Both the position numbers and the translations under genes were made by a program. 64,000 nucleotides of DNA, taken from positions 62,001 to 126,000 of the forward strand of contig CALSAQ010000002.1 of the NCBI GenBank assembly GCA_943372995.1, given 5' to 3'. This DNA is from CAJBVG01 sp943372995 (GTDB lineage: Bacteria; Bacteroidota; Bacteroidia; Sphingobacteriales; Sphingobacteriaceae). The first letter of the stretch is position 1; every line of letters starts with the position of its first letter. The notes under the pieces are model-generated. The model made no database searches. It had not been told where the DNA came from and saw only the letters and a list, made by a program, of their open reading frames with translations. Positions 50,274-58,345 of this stretch are shown here, one piece after another.

Positions 50274-51686
50274 ATGAAAGAAGAAGATTCTATCTACCAA
50301 GAATTAGATCAAAGTTTCCGCGACAAAGTCGCGACAATAGATAGTGAAGGCAAGAGGGTTTGGGTGTACCCTCAGAAACCAAAGGGCAGATTTCATCAAT
50401 ACAGAGTGGCAGTTGCCATTACCTGTTTGACACTGCTCTTTGGCATGCCTTTCATTCGTATGAATGGAGAACCCTTAATGCTATTTAATATTCTCGAACG
50501 TAAGTTTATTATCTTCGGAATATTGTTTGGCCCACAAGATTTTGCCTTACTCGGCTTAACCATGATTACCTTCATGGTGTTTATTATTCTCTTTACCGTA
50601 ATTTATGGTCGGCTATTTTGTGGCTGGACTTGCCCTCAAACTATTTTCATGGAAATGGTTTTTCGGAAAATAGAATACTTAATTGAAGGAGATGCAAACA
50701 AACAAAGAGCACTGAATAAAGCTCCTATGAGCTTTGAGAAATTCAGGAAGAAAGCAATAAAGCATGTCGTGTTTTTTATAATCTCTTTTATCATTGCAAA
50801 TACTTTTCTTGCTTATATCATCAGCACCGATGAGCTGTTCAAAATAATTTCAGAACCCATAACCGAACATATTGGCGACCTTGTTTCATTGTTATTATTT
50901 ACTGGAGTGTTTTATTGGGTCTTCGCATTTTTTAGAGAACAAGTATGTATTGTAGCTTGCCCTTACGGTCGATTACAAGGAGTACTATTGGATAAAAACT
51001 CTATTGTGGTTGCTTACGATTATATGCGTGGAGAGAAGAGAGGAAAATTACATAAAGGTGAAGAACGTACAATAGGCGATTGCATCGATTGCCACCAATG
51101 TGTTGCCGTTTGTCCGACCGGAATCGACATAAGAAATGGAACTCAATTAGAATGTGTGAACTGTACAGCGTGTATTGATGCTTGCGATCATATTATGGAT
51201 AAAGTTGGTCTGCCAAGAGGCTTAATTACTTATGCTTCTGAGAAAGGAATTGCAGAGAGAATAAAACTAAAACTTACTCCTCGTATTGTTGGGTACTCTT
51301 CTGTTCTAATTTTGTTATTAGGTATACTTAGCTTTGCATTAATAAGTAGATCAGATTCGGAAACTACAATTCTAAGAACTCCAGGAATGATGTATCAAGA
51401 AAATCCTGACGGAACCATTAGTAATTTGTATAACTTTAAAGTAAATAATAAAACATACAAAGATTTAAATGTACAGTTCGAAGTAATTGATATTCCAGCG
51501 AAAATAAAGATAATAGGGATTGATAGCATAGTAGCTAAGAAAGAAGGTGCCGCTCAAGGAAGTATGTTTATTATTATTAATCCAAAAGAAATTGAAAAGA
51601 GAAGTACTAAAATAAAAGTAAAAGTTATATCAGAAGGGAAAGTAATAGAAACGGTGAAAACTAGTTTCCTTGCACCCGTGAATTAG
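50274..51686 (+). CDS. ccoG: cbb3 assembly ferredoxin CcoG (RdxA/FixG)
   Basis: A 470-residue membrane protein. YGRLFCGWTCPQTIFME and QVCIVACPYGRLQGVLLD are family signatures on the membrane part. Two 4Fe-4S motifs follow: CIDCHQCVAVCPTG and CVNCTACIDACD. The C-terminal Ig-like domain (about 370-470) is complete. CcoG reduces Cu(II) for cbb3 assembly. It begins two bases after ccoP. A GC-rich hairpin lies in its first 60 bases, and an 8-bp tandem array follows its stop. Confidence 0.95.
   Translation: MKEEDSIYQELDQSFRDKVATIDSEGKRVWVYPQKPKGRFHQYRVAVAITCLTLLFGMPFIRMNGEPLMLFNILERKFIIFGILFGPQDFALLGLTMITFMVFIILFTVIYGRLFCGWTCPQTIFMEMVFRKIEYLIEGDANKQRALNKAPMSFEKFRKKAIKHVVFFIISFIIANTFLAYIISTDELFKIISEPITEHIGDLVSLLLFTGVFYWVFAFFREQVCIVACPYGRLQGVLLDKNSIVVAYDYMRGEKRGKLHKGEERTIGDCIDCHQCVAVCPTGIDIRNGTQLECVNCTACIDACDHIMDKVGLPRGLITYASEKGIAERIKLKLTPRIVGYSSVLILLLGILSFALISRSDSETTILRTPGMMYQENPDGTISNLYNFKVNNKTYKDLNVQFEVIDIPAKIKIIGIDSIVAKKEGAAQGSMFIIINPKEIEKRSTKIKVKVISEGKVIETVKTSFLAPVN
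50319..50333 (+). other. GC-rich hairpin early in ccoG
   Basis: CGCGAC-AAA-GTCGCG (50319-50333) is a perfect 6-bp GC-rich stem in an AT-rich operon, 45 bases into the gene. There is no T-run, so it is not a standard terminator; RNA processing or slowed translation is possible. Confidence 0.4.
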
Positions 51687-51690
51687 GATG

Positions 51691-51730
51691 TTGATATGCT
51701 GGTATGCTAATATGCTAATATGCTAATAAT
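51691..51730. repeat. 8-bp tandem array after the ccoG stop
   Basis: Five units of CTAATATG type start five bases after the stop codon. The unit is the same as that after fadN (6494-6525), 45 kb away. Confidence 0.85.
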
Positions 51731-51754
51731 AGTTTAATATAAAAGTTAAGAAGT

Positions 51755-52189
51755 ATGAATTGGGGAAAGAAAATAACATTAGTTTACTTAGGTTTCGTTG
51801 CGCTTATTGTTACACTTGTTGTAGTAAGCATGAGACAAAAGGTTGATTTGGTAAGTCCAGATTATTATGCAAAGGAACTGAATTATCAATCTGATATTAA
51901 CAAAATGAAAAATGCAAAAGCATTAGCTAGTCCGCTCACTTGCGTGGTAGGTAATGAAAGCATACTTGTTACTTTTCCTGAAGAACACAAAAATGAAATT
52001 ATCTCAGGCATAATAAAGATATACAAACCATCCGACAATAAATCAGATAAGGAGTTTGAAATTAAAACAGATAATGGAGTTCAGGAAATTTCAACTGCTG
52101 GTTTTGCTAAAGGGATGTACAGAGTAACAGTCGATTGGAATGTGAATAATATTGCATATCAAATAGAAAACGTAATCGTTATTAATTAA
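51755..52189 (+). CDS. ccoH: cbb3 assembly protein CcoH/FixH
   Basis: A 144-residue protein anchored by one helix (ITLVYLGFVALIVTLVVVSM). The following segment, LVSPDYYAKELNYQSDINKM, is the FixH signature (PDYY..E..YQ..I). The beta-rich periplasmic part is complete. FixH/CcoH helps mature the oxidase. It is separated from ccoG by 68 bp, partly tandem repeat. Confidence 0.9.
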   Translation: MNWGKKITLVYLGFVALIVTLVVVSMRQKVDLVSPDYYAKELNYQSDINKMKNAKALASPLTCVVGNESILVTFPEEHKNEIISGIIKIYKPSDNKSDKEFEIKTDNGVQEISTAGFAKGMYRVTVDWNVNNIAYQIENVIVIN

Positions 52190-52204
52190 TCACGAACACA
52201 CAAT

Positions 52205-52927
52205 ATGCTAGCGGCACTATTACTTGGCTTTTTAGGTTCTTTCCATTGCATCGGTATGTGTGGCCCAATTGTGTTGGCTCTTCCTCAACACGAACAACAT
52301 AAAAACATCAAAATAATAAGCTCTCTGTTTTATAATATTGGTAGAGTAATTACATATTCAATTATTGGTTTGCTGTTTGGAGTTTTAGGTAGAGGTTTGT
52401 TTTTAGGAGGAATCCAGCAAACAGTTTCTATTATAACTGGAGCATTAATTATTGTGTTTGTAGCTTTCCCGTTTTTACTACCATCTAAATTTAAACAAAG
52501 CTCAGCCTTGCAAATGCCGATGATAAAAAGAGCATTTTCAAATGCGTTTAAAATGAAGAGTGTTGCTGCATATTTTATTTTAGGCTTGATAAATGGATTA
52601 TTACCTTGTGGCTTTGTATACTTAGCCTTGTCGGCGGCCATGTTAACTGGAAATGCCATAGATGGAGCATTATTTATGATGATGTTCGGACTAGGAACTA
52701 TTCCAGCAATGTTTAGCATGAATATGCTAGGCTCAATAGTGAGTTTAAGTTTTAGAAATAAAATAAAAAAAGTTATCCCAGCAATTTCAATATGTGTGGG
52801 TTTAATTCTTATCCTACGTGGACTTAATCTGGGTATCCCATACCTTAGTCCAGAAATGAAACACAGCAAACAAGAGACTGAGGTCGATTGTTGTCATAAG
52901 CCCACAGAAATGAAGGAGAATAAGTAG
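52205..52927 (+). CDS. SafE/TauE-like (CcoI-associated type) membrane protein
   Basis: A 240-residue protein with about six helices. LLLGFLGSFHCIGMCGPIV near the N-terminus and LINGLLPCGFVYLALSAAM are the signatures of the sulfite-exporter/urease-accessory UreH-like family found at the end of cco operons; H-C...C-G-P may bind metal. The His/Cys-rich end (DCCHKP) also points to metal handling. Role: likely copper or haem delivery for the oxidase. Starts 15 bp after ccoH. Confidence 0.82.
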   Translation: MLAALLLGFLGSFHCIGMCGPIVLALPQHEQHKNIKIISSLFYNIGRVITYSIIGLLFGVLGRGLFLGGIQQTVSIITGALIIVFVAFPFLLPSKFKQSSALQMPMIKRAFSNAFKMKSVAAYFILGLINGLLPCGFVYLALSAAMLTGNAIDGALFMMMFGLGTIPAMFSMNMLGSIVSLSFRNKIKKVIPAISICVGLILILRGLNLGIPYLSPEMKHSKQETEVDCCHKPTEMKENK

Positions 52928-52958
52928 TTCGGGATCTCCATTTTCTTTCTTACTTTTG
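52928..52958 (+). promoter_or_regulatory. Promoter of lpdA
   Basis: TACTTTTG at 52951-52958 is a full TAnnTTTG match; TTCG at 52928-52931, 19 bp upstream, is an imperfect -33. Confidence 0.5.
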
Positions 52959-52977
52959 GGTCTTAATTTTTTAATAT

Positions 52978-54375
52978 ATGAAATACGACGTTGTTGTTAT
53001 TGGTTCTGGCCCAGGTGGTTATGTTGCTGCTATACGATCAGCACAATTAGGGATGAAAACGGCTATTGTAGAAAAATACAGCACTTTTGGTGGTACTTGT
53101 TTAAATGTGGGTTGTATCCCTTCAAAAGCATTACTCGATTCTTCAGAGCATTTTCATAATGCTAGTCATACTTTTAAAACACATGGTATTGAGCTAAAAG
53201 ATTTAAAAGTGAATCTGGCTCAGATGATAGCTCGTAAGAATGAAGTGGTTAAGCAAAATACAGATGGGATTACCTATCTGATGAAAAAGAATAAGATTGA
53301 CACTTATGAAGGTGTTGGTTCTTTTATCAATAAAAATACCATTCAGATTAAGGGTAAAACTGAAACAACTATTGAAGCCAAGAATGTTATTATTGCTACA
53401 GGATCAAAACCAAGTGCATTGCCATTTATTACTATTGATAAGAAAAGAATAGTTACATCTACAGAAGCATTAAATCTTACTGAAGTTCCTAAGCATTTAG
53501 TATTAATTGGTGGAGGAGTTATTGGATTAGAGTTGGGTTCTGTATATGCACGTTTAGGTGCAAAAGTAACCGTTGTTGAATTTATGGATTCTATAATTCC
53601 GACGATGGATAAAACCATGGGGAAAGAATTGCAAAAGTCGCTTAAAAAAATAGGCTTCGAATTTTTATTGAGTCATAAAGTTAAGGAAGTAAGTTCCACA
53701 GCAAAAGAAGTAACACTGAAAGCTGAAAATAGTAAAGGTGAAGAAGTTGTTATAAAAGGAGACTACTGTTTAGTAGCTGTAGGAAGAGTGGCCTATACAG
53801 AAGGATTGGGACTAGATAAAATAGGCATTAATACAGAAGAGCGAAGCAAAAAAATTCCAGTGAATAACCATCTTGAAACTACAGTTCCAGGAGTATTTGC
53901 AATTGGTGATGTGGTGAAAGGTGCTATGCTAGCACATAAAGCAGAAGAAGAAGGTATTTATGTTGCAGAATATATTGCAGGACAGAAACCACATATAAAT
54001 TATAACTTAATTCCAGGAGTTGTTTACACCTGGCCAGAAGTGGCAGCTGTTGGTAAAACAGAAGAAGAATTAAAAACAGAAGGAGTAAAATATAAAGTAG
54101 GTAGTTTCCCTTTCTTGGCAAGTGGTAGAGCAAGAGCAAGTATGGATACCGATGGTTTAGTAAAGGTTTTAGCTGATGCGAATACCGACGAAATTTTAGG
54201 TGTACATATGATTGGCCCACGTGTAGCAGATATGATTGCAGAAGCAGTAGTGGCTATGGAATTCAGAGCTAGTGCCGAAGATATCGCACGTATGAGCCAT
54301 GCACATCCAACATATACAGAAGTATTTAAAGAAGCATGTTTAGCTGCTACAGGAAATCGTGCTTTACATATTTAA
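52978..54375 (+). CDS. lpdA: Dihydrolipoyl dehydrogenase (E3)
   Basis: A 465-residue flavoprotein disulfide reductase. The FAD motif GSGPGG is at 9-14; the redox disulfide is C41/C46 in GGTCLNVGCIPSK. The NAD motif IGGGVIGLELGSVYARLG follows, then the second FAD motif VFAIGDVV. The C-terminal catalytic pair is H443 and E448 in HAHPTYTEVF. It reoxidises the lipoyl arms of 2-oxoglutarate and pyruvate dehydrogenases and so complements SucA and SucB. Confidence 0.96.
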   Translation: MKYDVVVIGSGPGGYVAAIRSAQLGMKTAIVEKYSTFGGTCLNVGCIPSKALLDSSEHFHNASHTFKTHGIELKDLKVNLAQMIARKNEVVKQNTDGITYLMKKNKIDTYEGVGSFINKNTIQIKGKTETTIEAKNVIIATGSKPSALPFITIDKKRIVTSTEALNLTEVPKHLVLIGGGVIGLELGSVYARLGAKVTVVEFMDSIIPTMDKTMGKELQKSLKKIGFEFLLSHKVKEVSSTAKEVTLKAENSKGEEVVIKGDYCLVAVGRVAYTEGLGLDKIGINTEERSKKIPVNNHLETTVPGVFAIGDVVKGAMLAHKAEEEGIYVAEYIAGQKPHINYNLIPGVVYTWPEVAAVGKTEEELKTEGVKYKVGSFPFLASGRARASMDTDGLVKVLADANTDEILGVHMIGPRVADMIAEAVVAMEFRASAEDIARMSHAHPTYTEVFKEACLAATGNRALHI

Positions 54376-54389
54376 TTAGCCAATTAGCC
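54374..54389. repeat. Two-unit 8-bp repeat at the lpdA stop
   Basis: AATTAGCC occurs twice in tandem and overlaps the lpdA stop codon (54373-54375). Short, but in the same position as the longer arrays. Confidence 0.5.
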
Positions 54390-54426
54390 AAATAATAGTA
54401 TTTAACAAGAGTCACTAATCAAGAGA

Positions 54427-55440
54427 ATGCATATCGAATCAAACAAGTCGCTACTCCCATACAATACTTTTCGCATAGATGTGAAAGCGAAGTTCTTTGT
54501 ACAAGTGGAGAGTGTGGAGGATTTGAAAGAGTTGGTGCAGTCGGAGATATTCTTAACACACAAAAGATTTGTTTTAGGCGGTGGTAGTAATTTGTTGCTC
54601 ACAAAAGATTTCGATGGCTTAGTAATTAGGTTGGGGATTAAAGGAATAAAAGTTTGTGAAGATGGGGATGAAGTATATGTGGAAGCTGGAGCTGCAGAGG
54701 TATGGAACGATTTTGTGCAATTCAATGTCGACAAGGGTTATGCAGGTTTAGAAAATTTGAGTTTAATACCTGGAACTGTTGGAGCTTCTCCAATTCAGAA
54801 TATAGGAGCATACGGAGTAGAAATGAAAGATTGTTTCCATTCTTTAGAAGCCTTTCATCTTTCATCTGGAACAATTAAGAAATTCAATAAAGAAGAATGT
54901 AAGTTCGCTTATCGAGAGAGTGTTTTTAAAAGCGAATTGAAAGATCAATACATTATTACTTCAGTAGTATTTAAATTATCAAAGACTCCACAATTGAAAT
55001 TGCATTACGGAGCTATAGAAGAAGAACTAAAAAAGAGGAAGATAACAAATCCTACGATTCGGAATGTTGCTGATGTAGTTTCAGAAATCAGAGTAAGCAA
55101 ATTACCTGATCCAAGCACCATAGGAAATTCGGGTTCATTTTTTAAGAACCCAATTATCGACGAAGATCGTTTTCAAGAAATTTATAAGAAATTTCCCGAC
55201 ATAGTAAATTATCCAGCAGGCCCAGGGAAAGTAAAGATCGCAGCGGGTTGGCTAATAGAACAGTGTGGTTGGAAGGGAAAACAAATTGGCAATGCGGGAA
55301 CCTGGAAAAATCAGGCTTTAGTAATTGTAAACCATGGAAATGCCTCAGGAGAAGAGATCTATAACTTTTCCGAGCTTATTATACAAAGCGTTTTTGAGCG
55401 TTTTGGTGTATCTTTAGAGAGGGAAGTAAATACCTTATAA
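54427..55440 (+). CDS. murB: UDP-N-acetylenolpyruvoylglucosamine reductase
   Basis: A 337-residue cytoplasmic flavoenzyme of peptidoglycan synthesis that makes UDP-N-acetylmuramate with NADPH. VLGGGSNLLLTKDFDG near 58-73 and LSLIPGTVGASPIQNIGAYG near 116-135 bind FAD; FAYRESVFK near 163-171 marks the type I enzyme; GNSGSFFKNP near 235-244 contains the catalytic serine. Length agrees with the E. coli-type enzyme. Stand-alone gene. Confidence 0.95.
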   Translation: MHIESNKSLLPYNTFRIDVKAKFFVQVESVEDLKELVQSEIFLTHKRFVLGGGSNLLLTKDFDGLVIRLGIKGIKVCEDGDEVYVEAGAAEVWNDFVQFNVDKGYAGLENLSLIPGTVGASPIQNIGAYGVEMKDCFHSLEAFHLSSGTIKKFNKEECKFAYRESVFKSELKDQYIITSVVFKLSKTPQLKLHYGAIEEELKKRKITNPTIRNVADVVSEIRVSKLPDPSTIGNSGSFFKNPIIDEDRFQEIYKKFPDIVNYPAGPGKVKIAAGWLIEQCGWKGKQIGNAGTWKNQALVIVNHGNASGEEIYNFSELIIQSVFERFGVSLEREVNTL

Positions 55441-55504
55441 TTTTTTTTGGGTGAATATGCAACCCTTGATTTTCTCACTCGTCTTTTCATTGTATTAACA
55501 AAAA

Positions 55505-56056
55505 TTGGGACAACATAATTTCGATATACACGATTATCTGATTGATCGATGCAAACAGGGCGATGCTGTTGCACAAGAGGAGATTTATAGGCGTTATGCA
55601 AAAAATATGTATAACACGGCTTATAGAGTTCTTGGGCACCAAGCAGAGGCTCAGGATGTATTGCAAGAATCTTTTTTGGAAGTATTTACAAAAATAAATG
55701 AATACAGAGGAGATTCAACTTTCGGAGCTTGGTTAAAGAGAATCGTAGTAAATAGAAGTATTAGTTTATTGAGGAAAAGGAAGTTCGAATTATTAGATCA
55801 GCATGATGTAGAGAGTATTCCAGACGATGAACATCATTTTGAACTAACAAATGTAGATGAACAATTATTGGCTTGGATTAAAAAAGGAATAGATGAATTG
55901 CCAGAAGGCTATAGATTGGTGTTGAGCCTATATCTTTTAGAAGGGTATGATCATGTGGAGATTGCACAAATATTAAACATCTCAGAGTCGACATCCAAAA
56001 CACAATATTCAAGAGCTAAAGAAAAGTTAAGATTAATTTTAGGAAATAGAAATTAA
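55505..56056 (+). CDS. ECF RNA polymerase sigma factor
   Basis: A 183-residue sigma-70 of the extracytoplasmic function type. Region 2 contains YRVLGHQAEAQDVLQESFLEVF and GAWLKRIVVNRSISLLRK; region 4 contains LPEGYRLVLSLYLLEGYDHVEIAQIL and SESTSKTQYSRAKEKLR. Translation appears to start at TTG (55505), since no ATG precedes region 2. It overlaps the next gene by one base. The downstream membrane protein is the likely anti-sigma factor. Confidence 0.88.
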   Translation: MGQHNFDIHDYLIDRCKQGDAVAQEEIYRRYAKNMYNTAYRVLGHQAEAQDVLQESFLEVFTKINEYRGDSTFGAWLKRIVVNRSISLLRKRKFELLDQHDVESIPDDEHHFELTNVDEQLLAWIKKGIDELPEGYRLVLSLYLLEGYDHVEIAQILNISESTSKTQYSRAKEKLRLILGNRN

Positions 56057-56598
56057 TGGTGATGAAAAACATTGAAGAAATTATTAAAGCGAACAGAGAA
56101 TTCTTTGATACCGAAGAGTTGCCTAAAGATGCTTGGAAAAACATTAACACTAAACTTCATCATAAAAAGAAAGCAGTGGCATGGAAGCCATTCGTAGCCG
56201 CTGCTTCTATTATGCTCTTTCTGTCGATTACTTGGATTATTGCCAATAAAAAATTATCGGAGAGAGAAGTAATTACTATACAAAATGGGTTGCCAGCAGA
56301 AGTTCAAGAAGCACAAATTCAATTTAGCTCCTTAATTGAAATTAAAAGAAACGAATTGAATAAGTATAAAAGTACTAATCCAGAACTAGTTTCCGATTTC
56401 GAAAGTCAGCTACATGAATTACAAAAAAATTATGCTGTGCTGGTGCCTCAATTAAAAGACGAAAATAAAAGAGATGTAGTATTACTTGCTGTAATAGAAA
56501 ATCTACAAATGCAAGTAGAAATATTAAATCAACAAATAGATATTATTCAACAGTTAAAAACTAAACAAAATGATACAGAAGAGATTGTTCCTTTATAG
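56056..56598 (+). CDS. Putative membrane anti-sigma factor
   Basis: A 180-residue protein not recognised beyond its context. An N-terminal cytoplasmic part (MKNIEEIIKANREFFDTEEL) precedes one helix (FVAAASIMLFLSITWIIA, about 47-64); the remainder is long coiled-coil (LVSDFESQLHELQKNYAVLV) outside the membrane. The layout (sigma-binding segment, single helix, outer sensor) and the 1-bp overlap with the sigma gene indicate an anti-sigma factor. It overlaps the DUF4097-like gene by 29 bp. Confidence 0.7.
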   Translation: MVMKNIEEIIKANREFFDTEELPKDAWKNINTKLHHKKKAVAWKPFVAAASIMLFLSITWIIANKKLSEREVITIQNGLPAEVQEAQIQFSSLIEIKRNELNKYKSTNPELVSDFESQLHELQKNYAVLVPQLKDENKRDVVLLAVIENLQMQVEILNQQIDIIQQLKTKQNDTEEIVPL

Positions 56599-57628
56599 CA
56601 TATTAATACTATGCTTAAGTTCTGTTCAAAGTTTTGCCTCTGATCAAAACCAAGAAAGAGAAAAAGTAATAGTGAAAAATTATTCCTCATCAGGCAATGA
56701 TAAGCTTTGCATAGAAAACGTATACGGGCAGATAGCCATAAATACATGGGATAAGAATGAGATTACAGTAGAAATTACGGTGAAGTCGAGCGCCAAAACT
56801 GAAACTAAATCTCAAGAGATTATTGACGGGATTTCTATTAGTGATACTAAAGCAGGAAATTCTATTTATTTAAAAACCCTAACTAAGCACAACGTTATTA
56901 ATTCGGGTAAGCAATCAATATCTATTGATTACAAAGTGAATATGCCAGCTTCAACACAATTGAATTTGTTGAATAAATTTGGAAACATTATACTCCCCTC
57001 ATTAAAATCGGCAGTACAGGCTACTGTAAATTATGGGAATTTAAGAGCAGGGAAATTAACGGGCGATGATAAAAGATTGTTGGTTACTTTCGGTTCAGCT
57101 GATATTGATGAATTAGATAATGCTTTTTTAGAATCAAAATATTCAAAGTTAAATATTGATAAAATTGGAAAAGCAGAAGTTCTGAACTCCTTTGGTAAAA
57201 CAGTAATTATGGAGGCTAATAATTTGAGAATAAATCAAAGATATGGCGATTTAGATCTTCGTAAAGTTAATGTGCTCAATGCACAAGTGGAATTCTCTAA
57301 CTTAGATATTGATGTAATTGGCAAAAGTGCAGAATTGAACTTGAAATACTCGGGGAACGCAGATTTAGGGTTAATTACTTCATCGGTAGAACTACTCAAA
57401 ATAAATGCAAGTTTTAGTACCGTCTATATGAAATTCGATGAAACTACAAGTTTGGATTTTAATGCACACCTTAAATTTGGAGATATCAAAGTGAATAATA
57501 TGTATATGAAAGACTATGTGAAGTCTGCCGATCAAAGCTCTAACACCGCCGACTATAAAGGTAAAATAGGGAAGGGTGGCGGAAGCTTAATCATGAGTTC
57601 TCAATACACCACATTCTATTTTAAATAG
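56570..57628 (+). CDS. Secreted DUF4097-like beta-helix protein
   Basis: A 352-residue exported protein. After the signal peptide (FLYSILILCLSSVQSFA) come repeated beta strands with the pattern LCIENVYGQIAINTWDKNEI, INQRYGDLDLRKVNV and FSNLDIDVIGKS, as in DUF4097/head-GIN-type adhesin-like domains. Last gene of the sigma/anti-sigma operon and probably its target or envelope sensor. The ATG lies within the end of the anti-sigma gene. Confidence 0.75.
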   Translation: MIQKRLFLYSILILCLSSVQSFASDQNQEREKVIVKNYSSSGNDKLCIENVYGQIAINTWDKNEITVEITVKSSAKTETKSQEIIDGISISDTKAGNSIYLKTLTKHNVINSGKQSISIDYKVNMPASTQLNLLNKFGNIILPSLKSAVQATVNYGNLRAGKLTGDDKRLLVTFGSADIDELDNAFLESKYSKLNIDKIGKAEVLNSFGKTVIMEANNLRINQRYGDLDLRKVNVLNAQVEFSNLDIDVIGKSAELNLKYSGNADLGLITSSVELLKINASFSTVYMKFDETTSLDFNAHLKFGDIKVNNMYMKDYVKSADQSSNTADYKGKIGKGGGSLIMSSQYTTFYFK

Positions 57629-57630
57629 CA

Positions 57631-57666
57631 AAAAAAATCCCCGAAACTTTTCGGGGATTTTTTTTT
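57631..57666. terminator. Bidirectional intrinsic terminator
   Basis: TCCCCGAAA and TTTCGGGGA form a GC-rich stem, with seven A before it and nine T after it (57631-57666). It lies between the convergent DUF4097-like and sigma-factor genes and serves both strands. Confidence 0.9.
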
Positions 57667-58216
57667 AGTCTTCGAAAATCGACTCTTCGTCGTTTTTCAC
57701 ATTTTTAATGTTTCTTTCGTAAGCTTTTAATTGCCCTTTCAACAATTTTCTGGCTACGTGTATTCTAGTTTTAACTGTACCAATTGGTATGGTTAAATAA
57801 TCTGCAATTTCGTGGTATTTGTACCCTTCAAAATACATGGTAAATGGAACCTTGTAATCATCAGCCAAGTTATTTAAGGCTCTTTTTACATCATCCATTA
57901 TGAATTTACCTTCTGCATTGTTTACAGTAGAACTGTAAAATAAATTTGCAGAACTTATTTCATCAGACTTAGTTACTAAAGTGTTGATTTTTGTTATTCT
58001 TCTGTAATTATTGATGAAGGTATTTTTCATGATGGTATATAACCATCCTTTTAAATTTGTTCCTTCAGCAAATTTATTATAGTAAGTAATCGCTTTTAGT
58101 AAAGTGTCTTGAACTAAGTCGTCAGCATCTTCTGTATCATGCGTGAAATGCAGTGCATACATTTTTAATGATCCGGTTTGTCTCAAAACCATATCATTGA
58201 ATTCTGGTCTTGTCAT
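57665..58216 (-). CDS. ECF RNA polymerase sigma factor (near crt genes)
   Basis: A 183-residue ECF sigma factor. Region 2 has HFTHDTEDADDLVQDTLLKAI and LKGWLYTIMKNTFINNYRR; region 4 has LADDYKVPFTMYFEGYKYHEIADYL and IPIGTVKTRIHVARKLLKG. It lies 129 bp after crtI, in the same direction, and has its own promoter. Sigma factors of this type commonly sit next to carotenoid genes in Bacteroidota. No anti-sigma gene is adjacent. Not closely similar to the factor at 55505. Confidence 0.9.
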   Translation of the reverse strand: MTRPEFNDMVLRQTGSLKMYALHFTHDTEDADDLVQDTLLKAITYYNKFAEGTNLKGWLYTIMKNTFINNYRRITKINTLVTKSDEISSANLFYSSTVNNAEGKFIMDDVKRALNNLADDYKVPFTMYFEGYKYHEIADYLTIPIGTVKTRIHVARKLLKGQLKAYERNIKNVKNDEESIFED

Positions 58217-58240
58217 AGGTCTATCTTTCTTTGGTTAGAA

Positions 58241-58273
58241 CAAATCTAAACATAAATAAGCCTATGTTCCAAA
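58241..58273 (-). promoter_or_regulatory. Promoter of the crt-linked sigma factor
   Basis: CAAATCTA at 58241-58248 is TAGATTTG on the minus strand, a full TAnnTTTG match identical to the crtB -7 element. CAAA at 58270-58273 (TTTG on minus) lies 21 bp further upstream. Confidence 0.55.
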
Positions 58274-58345
58274 TATTTTGTTTAACTTTTTTGTTATAAT
58301 TGTTAAACATTGTGTTTAAACATCTATTTAAGGCTTTTTGATGAC

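Noticed and set aside
55505..58216. Two ECF sigma factors of the same length (183 residues), considered as a duplication
   Set aside because: Their region 2 and region 4 sequences differ strongly; equal length is a coincidence typical of the family.
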